Counted from the stretch's first letter, positions 1 to 11,498 are shown. The stretch is DNA of 64,000 nt from Nephrocerus scutellatus (GCA_947095585.1 OX352761.1:91446833-91510832), one strand, 5' to 3'. Made by a program: numbers and translations. Notes: generated from the letters alone by a model not told the origin.

Positions 1-256
1 ATTCTAAGCGATCCGCACGTGACAAAACATAAGAGAGTTTTGCAACAACAACTAAGCTTTTAGCTTTAGAATTGCTCACCTTAAAACAAGAAGATCATAG
101 TAATCGCGGAAAGACCATTCTTCACACAAATCGATAATTGGTGCTTGCCAAATGCCAAGCAGACACACAAGTTGAAATAACCAAGCCTTGAGAGAGGGAA
201 ATTGTATGAGTGCTACACGCCATAACTTTACATGCGATTAAGAGTCACTTTGAGAA

Positions 257-520
257 ATGTCAGCATTAAACCAGTGTCAGAAACCACATTTTAAATACAA
301 ACTTGTTACACAAACAAAGTTACACAACCTTCATCATCGGGCTAAATTCCATCCACATGCTGTCAAAGCAATAAAGGATTGGGCCGCAATAATTGGTGAT
401 CATTTCATTAGTCCTCACATACTACCCGAACGGCCAAATTAAAAATGGAATTGCTGGAAGACTTCGCATTAATGACTCGAATCAACATGTTCTTTCAGCT
501 GGATGCTGCTAACAGTCCGG
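257..520 (+). pseudogene. Tc1/mariner-like transposase remnant
   Basis: A short open stretch reads as the middle of an insect Tc1/mariner-type transposase. The string AIIGDHFISPHILPERPN resembles the region just before the second catalytic Asp in the family that includes the intact element at 35216-36519. A stop at 440-442 and a frame change follow; the next frame continues with a fragment resembling the segment leading into the second Asp. No terminal inverted repeats were found. Assignment rests on motif resemblance only. Confidence 0.45.
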
Positions 521-589
521 TACTTTGGTCACTGAATCAAACTCCCCCAGATGTTTTTGTGTGTGGAAGAATAAAAGAGTGGATCTCAG

Positions 590-1815
590 CAACATACGTG
601 GGCTGAGAAAGAATTCTCTCGATTTGTTTAGTTATGTACATGTCCACAGGCCAGCAATTAATTCTGGCACTGAGTGAAACTCAGGTATTTGCTAATTCTG
701 ATGCATCGAAATTTAATCTGCCTGGGTATAACTTAGTGCCAATATTCTTCCCTCGACGATGACTCGCAATCTATGTTCGGAGTGATGTTGCGTTGAAGCT
801 TTTGCCTCAATTTAGTCAAAATCCAATCCGGAACTTGATTTCATTTGGCTCAATGTAAAGGTACAAGAATGTTACATCTACTACTGCTTCCTTGACAGAA
901 GCCCCCACTTAGACAGTGTTTTAACTCAGAGTGAGTTTGATGCACTGTCTGATTCAATCTTAAGAATTGACACAAAACATCGTAAAAATGAAATCGTTAT
1001 TGCGGGCGATTTCAATGTACACAATTCTGGGTGGCTTCGCCATTCTGGCCAGATAACACCCGAAGGAAGGTGTGTTGAGATGTTCGCTGAGTTTAATCAC
1101 CTTACTCAGCTTGTCAATGAGCCTACAAGAATACCTGACATTGCAAATCATTCCGCAAACACCATTGACTTGATCCTTACCTCTCGTCCTGATAAATACT
1201 CCGTCAATGTATTATCGCCTCTAGGCTCGTCAGACCATTGTGTAGTATCAGCTAATTTCTCGTTAATAAACAGTATGGCAATACGAGAAAGCCAATTGGG
1301 AGAATTAATTTACCGTCGCCAAAAATGCTGCGAAATGTTTAGTTTTTCTAGCCCAGTGCAAGAAATAGTTCACTCCCTCTGATCTGGCCACTATCTACCA
1401 AGCTTTTATTGTCTCCAAACTTGAGTTCAATTGCCATATCTGGTCTGGTGCGCCTAAAACCACCTTGCATCAACTAGATAGAATACAAAACCGCGCGATA
1501 AAACTTATCGGTGACGAAAACATTGCGAAATCATTACATGCCACCTCTCCTTGAATTCGACCGCAATACTCGTGGCGCTCTAAATGCACATCAGTTTAGC
1601 CTTAAGCCTATCTTCGGACGTACAGCTTAGTTCAGGGATTCGTTCTACAGCCGTAGAACACGTATGTGGAATGCTCTGCCAAGCTCTGTCTTCCCACATC
1701 ACTATGATCCACAGGCATTCAAAACACAAGCCCATAGACATCTCCATACTTTTCTGCTCCTTTTCCTTAACGCCCACGCTGTGCAAAGCATATAGCCGAG
1801 CATTATATGGGAGCG
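590..1815 (+). mobile_element. Jockey-like non-LTR retrotransposon remnant, internally deleted
   Basis: The first part encodes an apurinic-type endonuclease in several frames: SNIRG, LSETQ, IVIAGDFNVHN near 1000-1020 and SSDHC near 1230. At about 1265-1310 the reading jumps to the segment that lies after the reverse transcriptase (AIYQ/KLEF, IWSGAPKTTLHQLDRIQN). The whole RT core is therefore missing. The 3' part aligns by eye with the longer copy at 46096-49450. Frameshifts and stops make it non-functional. Confidence 0.75.
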
Positions 1816-1852
1816 AATCGAAGCGTGCGCGATTTATAAAAACAAAACAAAA

Positions 1853-3170
1853 CATACCGAATTTTATACGAATCGCCTGAAAAATTGCTTGGTCCAAAAA
1901 ATTGAAGACCCTATTGGCCCTATCCCAGAATTTCCATAGAAACAAGTTTTATAGTCGCATCTGAGTCCTACATACCGAATTTCATATGAATTGTTTAAGA
2001 ATTTGCTTGTCTCACAAAATTCCAGAACCTATTGGCCAGATCGCACAATTTCCAAGGAACAGGGGTTATAGTCGCATCTTAGTTCTACATACCGGATTTC
2101 ATACGAATCGCTTGAGAAATTGCTTGGTCCACAAAATTCCCGACCCTATTAGCCAGATCCCAGAATTTCCATAGAAACAAGTCTTATAATCGCATCTTAG
2201 TCCTACATACCGAATTTCATACGAATCGTTTAAGAAATTGCTTGGTCCACAAAATTCCAGACACTATTGGTCCTATCCCAGAATTTCTGAGAACATCTGA
2301 GTCCTACATACCGAATTTCGTACGAATCGCTTGAGAAATGGATTGGTCCACAAAATTCCAGACCATATTCGCCAGATCTCAGAATTTCAAAGGAACAAGG
2401 GTTATAGTCGCATCTTAGTCCTACATACCGAATTTTATACGAATCGCTTGTGAAATTGCTTGGTCTACAAAATTCCAGACCCTATTGGCCCGAGGCCAGA
2501 ATTTCCACAGGAACAAGGGTTATAGTCGCATCTTAGTCCTACATACCGAATTTTATACGAATCGCTTCAGAAATTCCTTGGTCTACAAAATTCTAGCCCC
2601 TATTGGCCCGATACCAGAATTTCCACAGGAACAAGGGTTATAGTCGCATCTTAGGCCTACATACCGAACTTCATACGAATCGCTTGAGTAATTGCTTGGT
2701 CCTCAAAATTTCACACCCTATTGGACAGATCGTGGGCGCCGTGGCTCAGTGGTAATGCACATGGCTGCTGCGCAGGAGGTTCAGGTTCGAATCCCAGTAA
2801 CACCAAAAGTATTTTTCACGGTGTCCCACCTCTCGCGAATGGGTGACAAACGTTCCGAGAGTAATTATACCTTGTCACGGAAAGCTTCTCAATTCGCCGT
2901 TCGGATCCGGCCTTAAATTGTAGGTCCCTTCCATTTGTGTCCCAAAAATTAACATGTGCAGCACAAATGGTCGCGAGAAGTTAGGCCTTGGACCGCAGTG
3001 GTCTGTCGCGCCAAATATTATTATTATTGGACAGATCGCAGAATTTCCACAGGAACAAGTCTTATAGTCGCGTTCTAGTACTACATACCGAATTTCATAC
3101 GAATCGCTTGAGAAATGGCTTGGTCCACAAAATTCCAGAACCTATTGGCCAGATCCCAGAATTTCCATAA
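1853..3170. repeat. 118-bp tandem array (about nine units), split by a SINE
   Basis: Units begin with CATACCGAATTTCATACGAA and contain CTTGGTCCACAAAATTCCAG. Starts lie near 1853, 1971, 2088, 2206, 2307, 2424, 2542 and 2660, so spacing is 117-118 bp except for one short unit of 101 bp. The last unit was interrupted by the SINE at 2720-3038, and another unit follows to about 3170. The array is non-coding; the small open frames across it are by-products of the repeat. Confidence 0.9.
2720..3038 (+). mobile_element. tRNA-derived SINE with 13-bp target-site duplication
   Basis: The 5' head is tRNA-like, with an A box TGGCTCAGTGG at 2742-2752 and a B box GGTTCGAATCC at 2784-2794, the internal RNA polymerase III promoter. 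A body of about 220 bp follows and ends in an (ATT)n tail. The element is flanked by the exact direct repeat ATTGGACAGATCG at 2720-2732 and 3026-3038, and it interrupts a unit of the 118-bp array. A second complete copy is at 33099-33362; partial copies are at 10091-10190, 40655-40730 and 45560-45694. Confidence 0.9.
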
Positions 3171-3499
3171 AACGCGCCACGCGCCACACGTCCTTACGCG
3201 ATATGCGCAGTCTATAAAAATCTGTCTTAGAAGCCGTGTAGTATGCAACGTTACATAAGCGATTTCTGGAAAAGACTAAAAAAACCACTTTTAAGAAAGA
3301 TCGCTAGCGATGCGTAGATTGAGTAGTTTTTTCAGTTATCTCAGGGGTAACGCCTATGGTTGATAAAATTACGCTATCGCAAGCCGAGCGTTAACCAATT
3401 GTTTTAAAACAAGTCGCATCCAATTTTGACCGGTAGAAGCCGAGATTTACGACACGACAAATAAACGTACACCCGTACAAACGTACATATGTACAAACG
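3171..3499. other. Intergenic, nothing firm
   Basis: The first 30 bases (CGCGCCACGCGCC) recall the CACGCG-rich foldback at 40108-40653. The rest shows no coding frame. GTACAAACGTACATATGTAC near 3475-3500 is a short self-complementary stretch. Confidence 0.4.
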
Positions 3500-3998
3500 T
3501 ACGTTTGAATCATTATGTACATGTAGTGAAACCGGTTTTTGCGATTTGCCCGTTTTTTGTAGAATAACATGATTGAACATGTTGTTTATTTTTTAAAGAT
3601 GACTCATTGCATATAAGTATCGTTAGTTGTAAATGAGGGAATAAGGCTACAAATATCTGGTCTTTTCTCGATATTTCTCCCTATAAGATTGGAAGTTTAT
3701 GGAAGCTTTTCAATGAGTATAAAAGGTGGCATTCACTGCAGAGTATTTATTAGTTAATTGAAATTTAACCAGCGCAGTTGAAAAGCTCTTGCTTGCCGAA
3801 ATATTGTAAAGTACAAGTAATAAATGTTTTTGTGTACATTTAAAGTTATCACCAGTATAAATTGTGAACTTGTGTTATTTTTGCTGTTAGTTAATTAAAG
3901 TTGTAATTTATAAATTAATAAACTTGTGTTGTGTTTTATTTGCAAAATCCTTTACGAACTCGAAAGCCTGAATTTCGTAGCAGTATTGTTACGTAACA
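3500..3998 (+). mobile_element. LTR of a Ty3/gypsy-like retrotransposon
   Basis: The stretch has LTR anatomy: a TATA box TATAAAAGG at 3718-3726, an initiator-like TTCACTG about 25 bases later, an AATAAA signal near 3917, a U5-like TTTTATTTGCAAAATCC near 3935, and an end in CGTAACA at 3998. The same R-U5 block appears in opposite orientation at 62613-63110 and, more diverged, at 31346-31784 and 42857-43402. The 5' limit is uncertain; similarity to the 62.6-kb copy begins around AATCATTATG near 3509. Confidence 0.65.
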
Positions 3999-4300
3999 TT
4001 ACCCCCACCTTAATTCTGTTCGTCCCGAACAGATTCAGCACTCCTTCTGATGTTGTACCTTGTCAATTTGTTGATGCGAACAACTTCCTCTTAACATCTG
4101 GGGTTTTGTTGAACCTGATAAGCTGATTCGTTGCTTCAAGGCTTATACAGTTCCCTGGCCGAACGCCAGACCAATTGCATTGTCAGATGTGGTGGCATTC
4201 ACGAAGGAACTGAGCAATCACATAATGTGGTAAAACATCAGGGACGCACAGTAGACCTAAAGGTCATAGTGCTCAAGGCTCTTTAGGCCCACCTAATATA
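3999..4300. mobile_element. LTR-retrotransposon internal fragment
   Basis: The sequence beginning TTACCCCCACCTT and continuing through GAACAGATTCAGCACTCCT is homologous by eye to 42130-42260, which also abuts a GTAACA LTR end. No coding motif could be named. In the minus reading, the G-rich run next to the LTR could be a polypurine tract. Confidence 0.45.
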
Positions 4301-4893
4301 ATTATAATAATAATAATATATTAATTTTAGCTTTCTGCAGTCCTTCTCCATACAAACTTTAACTATCCCAAATCGCATACTCCTCCGTCCGCGCACATAT
4401 GCTTAAACGTACAATGTTTTCCCTTCAAGTAGTAAAAAATAATTTAAATAAACTTTTTTTTTTAATCTGACGACCTTCATATCGGTTTTGACATTTTTTG
4501 TCAAAAAGATTTAATTTTAAAACAGACCAACTAGCCTTTTTGAAAGAAACGTTCAGTTACAGGATGTGAAGTGATGTAAGGCCAAAAGTAGGTTTCTTCG
4601 CATTAAAATGCTACGTACACTGCAGGGGGTGAAAATAGATCCCCTCCAACACGATTTTTTCTCTTTATCAAGAAAAACTCTTATTTGCACCCTGTATAAA
4701 TATTCATAATTTAAATAGTTGTTTATTTTTATTAAAATTATTTTGTATAAACAAGCTGATAACAAAAGTTCATTAGGGACACCTCGAAAAATTATATATT
4801 CATCGATCACAAGCCAGCTTGACAGAGTCGGGCTTTCGCTTTGGTACGAGGTGTAACGTAGGAGCACATCTAAGTGAAAGATAACGAATAAAA
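4301..4893. other. AT-rich upstream region of the Nit2-like gene
   Basis: This holds an (ATA)n stretch near 4300 and no other recognisable element. It must contain the promoter of the gene starting at 4894, but no convincing TATA or initiator could be singled out. The open frame on the other strand at 4553-4912 shows no known motif. Confidence 0.35.
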
Positions 4894-6110
4894 ATGTCTC
4901 AAGAACTGGCAAACAGTTAGTATTTATTTTTCAGTGTCTATTCGATAATTATGTTTCTGCCTTTTTAAGGGTTGAAAATTGCCTTGTTACAATTATCAGT
5001 TGGCACGGATGTCGTGGCCAACGTCAACCAAGCTGTTCAGGCCGCCAAATTGGTGAAGGCGCAAAATCCACCTGTTAAAGTGGTTGTCTTGCCTGAGTGT
5101 TTTAACTGCCCGTATAATACGGATCTTTTTTCCAAACTCGCTGAAATGGTTCCACAGGGAGAAACTTGCAAGATTCTCTCAAAACTGGCCAAATCGCTGG
5201 AAGTTTACATAATCGGAGGAAGTATCATTGAGAGAGTCGAACCGGATAAATTATACAATAGTTGCACCGTATGGTCTCCAGAAGGCAAACTTATCGGTCT
5301 ACATAGAAAGGTAGATATCTAATCGTGCTATTATAAAGTTCAACTTCCAATTTCACGCTCTGTATATATATTGAGTTACCATTAGCTTGTATTTTCCGTT
5401 TAAATTTTCTTGAATTTTTGTCGAAATGTTGCCTATTGTATCGAAGTAGATTCATCTTTTTGATATGAACATCGATCCGGAAAATGGAGGCGGAGTAAAA
5501 TTCAATGAATCTGCTGTGCTAACACCGGGCAACGATATTACAATTGTTAATATTGAGAATCGAAAAGTAGGAATAGGCATTTGCCATGATATGCGATTCG
5601 ATGAGTTGGCAAGAATTTACAGAAATCATGGTGAGTATCCTAAAAACTTGTTCGCCATTTTTAGTTTTTTCTGTTTTTGTGCTGTATAAAACCAAATTGA
5701 ATTTTCAATGAAATATCATACATTCCAGGATGCGAAATGATTGTTTATCCATCGTCGTTTTGTATTTGCCAAGGACCAATGCATTGGGAGCTGCTGCAGC
5801 GTTCGCGGGCCAATGACAATCAATTGTATGTAGCTACATGCTCAGCGGCACGTGACAACACGGCAGACTATGTATCCTATGGTCATTCAATGATAGTTGA
5901 CCCCTGGGGAAAAGTGTTGCATGAGGCTTCGGAAAACTCTGATGTTATTATTGCGGAAATTGGTAAAAGTGAACCGCCTTCTGACTTTGTTGTTAATTTT
6001 CTCAATCCTTTTGAATAGATTTTTCGAAGGTTGCTGATATTCGCCGGCAAATTCCAATTTTTAACCAGAGAAGGACAGACGTGTACAACACAAAAATAGC
6101 CAAGCAATAG
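4894..6110 (+). CDS. Omega-amidase / Nit2-type nitrilase
   Basis: Omega-amidase hydrolyses alpha-ketoglutaramate and alpha-ketosuccinamate to the keto acid plus ammonia, completing glutamine and asparagine transamination. Exons: 4894-4915, 4970-5310, 5450-5630, 5729-5962 and 6019-6110. All introns are GT/AG (54, 139, 98 and 56 nt) and the phases match, giving 289 aa against 276 for human NIT2. The nitrilase triad is present: Glu50 in LPECF, Lys121 at the end of exon 2 (HRK, followed by IHLFD) and Cys166 in GIGICHDMRF. Other hallmarks are GPMHWELLQRSRANDNQ and FNQRR near the C-terminus. The ATG at 4894 is chosen because it gives an in-phase first exon (MSQELAN); the next exon lacks its own ATG. 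An AATAAA lies near 6208. Oddity: His replaces the usual Tyr after the catalytic Cys. Annotation as intact is secure; substrate is by family. Confidence 0.93.
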
Positions 6111-6427
6111 TTGGAGGAGCTTCTGCCTCTTTGGCAATGTATTTGGCATTGCACTCCGATGGGATAGCGAACATTTTTCGTCTTAAATCAAATACATCAT
6201 TAGAAATAAAGAATATCTACTAACAAATTCAAATTACATTTCAACAACAAAAAATAATATAATAATATCTATCTTATTATAGTGTAGTTTGGCTATTATA
6301 TATCTATTATACGAAGCAATTTATAAACTATTGGTGCAGGTATTGGAGGAAGAAACGATGCAAGAAGGCTGTATAAGCGCGATATAACTTTAAATTGTAA
6401 AAATTAACACAAAAGATTTCATTTTAA
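6111..6427. other. 3' flank of the Nit2-like gene
   Basis: AT-rich 3' UTR and flank with AATAAA near 6208. No other feature seen. Confidence 0.4.
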
Positions 6428-6815
6428 TCAAATTATTGTATTCAATCGAAAGATCGATATTAGCCCATGAATACTTAAAAATGATTTCGGGCATATGACC
6501 ACGCAGCTGAAGCGCATTCTGTACACCCATTTTGGGACACTTTTTTTAATTACTGCTGGCCGTGTGTCACAAATAACACGAACAATGTTGGCATCCAAGG
6601 CGTAAATTGTTGCTAGTTTATCAGCAGAAGCCATTGAGTTTACTTGGCCATAAAGGAAATAATCGAGAGGTGTAAAATCGCACGACTTTGGAGGCCAATC
6701 GAGAGGTCATTTCTCGAAATCAACTTATCGCCAAATTTTGATTTCAATAAATCGATGGTTGCCGTCGCCGTATGGCACGTTGCGCTATCCTGTCGAAACC
6801 ATATTTCATTTTCAT
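6428..6815 (-). pseudogene. DD41D-family transposase C-terminal remnant
   Basis: Read on the minus strand, this matches the last third of the transposase at 35322-36407. DALDANIVRVICDTRP corresponds to DALETNIQRVIADIRP there. The DNA at 6655-6800 (ATCGAGAGGTGTAAAATCGC, then CATTTCTCGAAAT) parallels 35527-35660. Stops and indels disable it, and no terminal repeats were found. Confidence 0.75.
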
Positions 6816-6919
6816 TTCATATGTGCATTTATTCATTTCTATGAATTAGTAGCAAAAAATAATTTGACTTCCTTTTATCATCTACTCACAACTACTTTGT
6901 AGACTTGGGAAGGCACAAT

Positions 6920-7385
6920 TGAATACAATAATTGGTCCATACCAATGCGGCTTTTTGACATTCAAATCAACAACTAATCAGATTTCCACCCATAGGCAGG
7001 CGATGAAATAATGTGTTTCAAAACTCATTCCACCATTTGTTTATAGACTTTAAAGACGGCCATGAAAGCATAACCAGATTAGAGCTTTATAAAGCCATGA
7101 GCAAATAAAAGTAAATGGTGGCCACATCTGCGAGCAGAAGATCCAACATTGGTCCCTCAATTAAGATAGCGTACATTTGAATATTGAACATTGGGAATTA
7201 TGGGCCCCATATATGAGGATTGCGGATACTCTATAATAAGGACGGTCAAGTATACGCTGATAGTATAACGTAAACCAGGAGTCCAAACTTTAGTGATGCC
7301 AAATTAAATGACATCGCCTCAAAATCGAGACCGGTGAAGAGGTTTCTTGCGGGAAATCAAACCCGGACAGCATACACAGAAAAGT
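6920..7385 (+). mobile_element. RTE-like non-LTR retrotransposon remnant
   Basis: Fragments in order: an RT piece (TTGGTCCATACCAATGCGGC, matching GGTCCATACCAGTGTGGC at the right end of the window), then a piece like GATCCAACATTGGTCCCTCA (also near 58687), then the 3' end (GATGCCAAATTAAATGACAT), which matches the RTE 3' ends at 36615-36828 and 59160-59357. Heavily decayed with internal deletions. Confidence 0.65.
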
Positions 7386-7589
7386 TTTAAGATTAACTTG
7401 CTTACTTTTTGTTATTTTTTAACTGATTTTTTAAACCAAATCAAATAAATAATCATATCTAATAATTTTATTAATTATCGTGCCAAGCAAATTGGTTATT
7501 CAATTGCAAGCTAAATTCCAAAGCTAAGTTGAAAATCTGAGAGGTTGTGGTTGCAAAAAGGCTAAACCATTTTATTTACATTTAAAATA

Positions 7590-7870
7590 TGTAAGCTAAT
7601 AAAAATACATTTCTAATTTAAAACGAGTATTGTGCGTAGTAGTTTGGTTTGATCTGAAACAAATTGCAAACACCCGTTGAATGAATTTTTTTATTTTTTT
7701 TACGATTTGTTGTCTTCTTTTTTGTGATTTGTCAATGTTCATCCAGTTCTGATCTTTAAAGTTTTAAAGTCTCTAGCTCAATGGGAAGTTAGTTTAAAAT
7801 CAATTACAAAATTCCAACCGCACAGAGAGACATACACGAAAGCGAGCCAATAAAAACGTGTTAAAATAAA
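7590..7870 (+). repeat. Interspersed repeat, partner of 54930-55215
   Basis: About 280 bp match the reverse complement of 54930-55215. Shared blocks include GAGTATTGTGCG, TGATCTGAAACAAATTGC, TTTGTCAATGTTCATCCAGT and the end CACGAAAGCGAGCCAATAAA. Both edges carry CTAATAAAAA-like strings. No coding motif; the class is unknown. Confidence 0.7.
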
Positions 7871-7893
7871 AAAACAACAATTTTATTTTTGAT

Positions 7894-10800
7894 TTATTTA
7901 ATTAATTTGAAGTTGCTTAGCTTTCTACAGTTATCAAGATAGTTCATAACTTCATTGTTACCAAAAATAATCCCTAGTTTCGTGCAGGAGAGACCATTTA
8001 TATTTGTCATCTTTGTATTCGCTCCTTGTACAATAAGGAGTTTTATAATTGCGATATCCGATTTTATAATTACTAGTAATGCAAAATTAATAATTTAAGT
8101 AGAAATTGGTTATGCATGAATAAGGTACAAACTTATTATAGTAATAAAAACCCCTACCTGCTCTTAACAAGAGTGTAAAACCTGAATTATCAGCCGCTTC
8201 GATGTCAGCACCGTTCTCAAGAGCAAATTTTAAAATCTCACATTGACTGCCATCAACAGCATAATGACATGGGGTCAGGCCATTAATATCCTTAGCGTTG
8301 ATATCAGCTCTTTTGTTTAAAAGCATCCGAGCCACTGGCAAGTATCCATGATAGAAGGCGATCTGATAAAGGAGGATTTTTGCGTTATACATTCTGTCAT
8401 ATTGAAATACACAACAGTTCTAATGATACAAATAATTACATGCAAAGGACTACGGCCATTAAATAGATTTCCAGTATGGACATTGGCCCCAGCTGATAGA
8501 AGTATGTCAATTATGCAAATTTCTCCAAAGGTTATTGCGTTTGCCAGAGGTAGATACCCATTTGATGCGGGATATTCAATTAGGCTATTGCGACGACGGA
8601 TAATACCTTTTACAATGAACTGCTGACCCTTTTTTATGGCTCTGAATAAGCACATCGTTGAAGGTAGCGCTGCAAATGTGACGCCCTAAATGTAAAAATG
8701 TAAGCTATTTATTACTGTGTTTATTATGGAAATTAAAATTTTAGCGCGAAGAAGTCTTAAAAACTTGCATTACAAAGATACTCGTATTCTCTTATTTATC
8801 AGTTACTTGTAACTCTACCTCCTCAACAGCAACGAAAACGGCTAAAAGACTTAAGCATTTTATTAAAGAACGTACCAGCTAACTGATACCTTATCTAAAT
8901 ATAGAGCTAACACAACAGCAATCCAGGAGATGCAGTGAACATGCACTGCGGAAGAATATATGGCATATATATATTAAAGAAAAAAGACTCAAAGATGTTT
9001 ATGCACCTGCAAGGTATTCTCTAGATGATAAAAAGGAAGAATTCTTTCTATCAGTCAAACGGGAACTCAGCATTATGAAAAATATATGAACGCAAAAACA
9101 GGTTGGAAGGCAATATGCGTGCAGTTTTAACATTGGCACACAAGAACGCTAGGGAATAGTAATAATTTAGTCTTTGCCAGTACAAGGTTTTCACATAAGA
9201 ATACCAAAAATCCATTAAGGTATCTTCTACAAAGGACGATAGACCACGTGTTGATATAACTTCGGCACAATCAGAACCGGATGAAGGTACGAATATACCG
9301 AAGTTCTAACGTCGAGTTGAACCACTATTTCGTTGGTAAGGTGCTCCGAGCACAGATCTTTAAGGACCGCACATGCGAAACAGATTCAAGTCAACACGGT
9401 GGCCCTTTGTGAGAAAGAGACCAGAAAAAAATATGATCAAGTTATAGGACCTAAATGGAAGTTTAGGTCCTCGGCCTAACTTATTGATCGTAGATGAGAA
9501 AGGACACAAAAATACTGACATAAGTTCTGCTGACTCCGCATTTTAGGTAGTAGTTGAAAATATAGGTACGACTGATGATGACGAGCTAACGACTGAACGT
9601 AAGAATGTTGTGTACTGAGCAATGTGACAATCTCATAAAACGCGGGCTTGCGAAGAAGAATAGAAAGAGCTTAGTGAGTTGAAACAAAAATCACAGCCTG
9701 GCAGAAAAATATCGTTCGTGAACCCGAACAGTACAGAGAGTGAGGATCGCATATTATGCGGAGAAGTTCTAACATAGAGTTTAACAAAAGAGTCGCAATA
9801 TTCAAAGAGGGTAATCTGATCGCCGCTCTCAAAGACATGGCGATCGATTGGGGGAACACTTTCATATCTTCCTAAATGAGGAATTGGGGGCTCCATCAAT
9901 GACACACAAAACTTAAAAGCAGCCTGTGATATAGCATATAGAGTAAAGTAGTAGAGTTGAACCATGACCAATATTATAAGCCAAGTAAAGTGATCTCAAA
10001 CAAACAAGTAACGACGAGAGGAACAATCTATATAAAAATGAAATTCTGTTTATTTGTATGTTGTTTATGGAAACTCACATTTAATAACAAATATATTTTG
10101 TGCGATAGACCGATGAGGTCCAGGCCTAGCTTTTCGCTACCATTTGTGTTGAGCGTGTTATATTTTTGGAAGTGACCTACAGTTAAATGCTGAATTGATA
10201 ATATTTCCGTAACAATTATTACTATCGGACATATGTCCGATGCATTCGCGAGATCTGGGACCTCGAAAAAGATTTTTGATGTTTCTGTTATTTAAACCTC
10301 CTGCTCAGAAGTCAAACGCTGGTTAAGTACATCCCCCATCCCACGTGCGGGTAGCGAAGCGTCCGGGAGCAGCTAGCCCTTAAGAAGTATATACGCTTTC
10401 ATCCAGATTAAGCGGGCAGCACAAAATCTTGGGCTGCACATAAATGATAGCAAAACCAAATGCAATATATGTACATGGTCTGCAAGCAGAAGCATTGTTC
10501 CCTCAATTAATATAGTGGAGCGCGAATTTGAAACATATGAACAGTTTGAATAAGGGAAATTTACTATTCAAATTCAGAGTAAATAAAGGCATTATTTTAT
10601 CGTCTTATATAACAAACGATACATAAACAAATTAAGTGTAAATTATATTGTCTAATTCAAATTGATCAAGTTTCTCTTTCTAAATTAATTCAATTGACTT
10701 CAGTTCAAAAAGCATTAATTTTTCAGTAAGTAATTATCAACAAATATATAATAAGAGTATAGAAAAATTCAGAAAAATAATATTAGTTTAATATACCTAA

Positions 10801-11498
10801 AGAAAATTTTTAAAATTAAGTACAATTATAACATTCCTACTCGTATTTATAATGAGAAACATGTAAATATTGAGTTGATTATATCAAAAAATTGTATTCT
10901 GTGGTGTTTGCTTCACAGTTTCATGGATTAGGCGTTGCTTAGTCATAGAAAAAAAAATCTTTGCTGTAGACAAAAGCATAAATACTTTTCCGAGATTTTA
11001 TTTATGCAAAAAAATATTTATTATAACCATAGAAGACTAATGAAGTATATTATAAAGAATTACCACAATTTCTGATGACATTGCAAAATCCAGATATTCC
11101 TTTTTAATCTCAGGAAACTTCATCGCTTTTATACGGAATCTGTATGCAAAATTATCGTCCAGATGCTGGATGCAGACCGATGGTGAACTTAACCTAAATT
11201 AGAAAGTACCGAACTTTGTATATAAGTTGAATGTTTGACTTCATACTGCAATCATTCCAATGAATGACATTAAAAATCCAAAAGCAATACTTGTATGTTA
11301 TTGTACTGACCAACACACTCGTACCCATCCCAACTTTTTATTATGTTGTTCAATTTTGTACACATCTGCATCCGGAATTGTATCCCATTCAATAGTAACG
11401 CTGGAAACTGTTTGCTTAATAACTTGGGCATTAAATAAAATATCGCGACTCACATTACGTATTGTTTTATTTTCATAGCCATTACAGTTTTCCGACAT
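7894..11498 (-). CDS. FANK1-like fibronectin III / ankyrin repeat protein
   Basis: Exons on the minus strand: 11498-11311, 11193-11064, 8685-8440, 8362-8158 and 8072-7894. All introns are GT/AG (117, 2378, 77 and 85 nt). Phases agree throughout and the sum is 948 nt, or 315 aa. Exons 1-2 encode one fibronectin type III domain (VSSVTIEWDTIPDADVYKIE, then HLDDNFAYRFRIKAM). Exons 3-5 encode about five ankyrin repeats (SAGANVH, RSPLHIAFYHGYLPVARMLL, NGLTPCHYAVDGSQCEILKF, LLIVQGANTKM). This order and length fit FANK1 (345 aa in human), a mostly testis/germline protein in mammals. Start: ATG at 11498; an in-frame ATG at 11531 would add 11 residues. A minus-strand AATAAA (7882-7887) lies just past the stop. 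The 2.4-kb intron is packed with retroelement debris. The exon model is hand-built; the function is inferred from architecture. Confidence 0.85.
8860..10000 (+). mobile_element. RTE-like retrotransposon remnant in a host intron
   Basis: Lies antisense to the FANK1-like gene within its second intron. 9510-9950 aligns by eye with 63195-63640 (CTGAACGTAAGAATGTTG, then GAGGGTAATCTGATCGCC), the endonuclease-to-RT linker of an RTE-like element. 8990-9080 resembles an endonuclease segment (DVYAPARYSLDDKKEEFF). 9960-9990 matches the start of the RTE piece at 58350 (ACCATGACCAATATTATAAG). Many stops. Confidence 0.65.
10091..10190 (-). mobile_element. SINE 3' fragment
   Basis: The reverse complement matches the 3' half of the SINE at 2720-3038: AGGTCACTTCC, CACAAATGGTAGCG, AGGCCTGGACC and GGTCTATCGC. 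The tRNA-like head is missing. Confidence 0.7.
10326..10376 (+). mobile_element. Helitron 3' end fragment
   Basis: GCGGGTAGCGAAGCGTCCGG followed by GAGCAGCTAG resembles the terminal hairpin and CTAG end of the Helitron at 29561-30234. Only this end is present. Confidence 0.5.
10377..10560 (+). mobile_element. RTE-like RT fragment
   Basis: Reads IQIKRAAQNLGLHINDSKTK followed by PSINIVEREFE, the region after the catalytic Asp pair in the RTE-like elements (compare 58600-58735). Decayed. From 10560 to 11063 the intron is AT-rich with nothing recognisable. Confidence 0.65.

Noticed and set aside
4972..5322. Stand-alone nitrilase ORF starting at 4972
   Set aside because: It starts with TTG, and its last three codons lie past a clear splice donor. 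The exon model 4894-6110 explains it fully.
8317..8655. Single ORF of 112 aa on the minus strand
   Set aside because: Its second half reads through an intron (8363-8439). The ankyrin repeat only makes sense after splicing to 8362.
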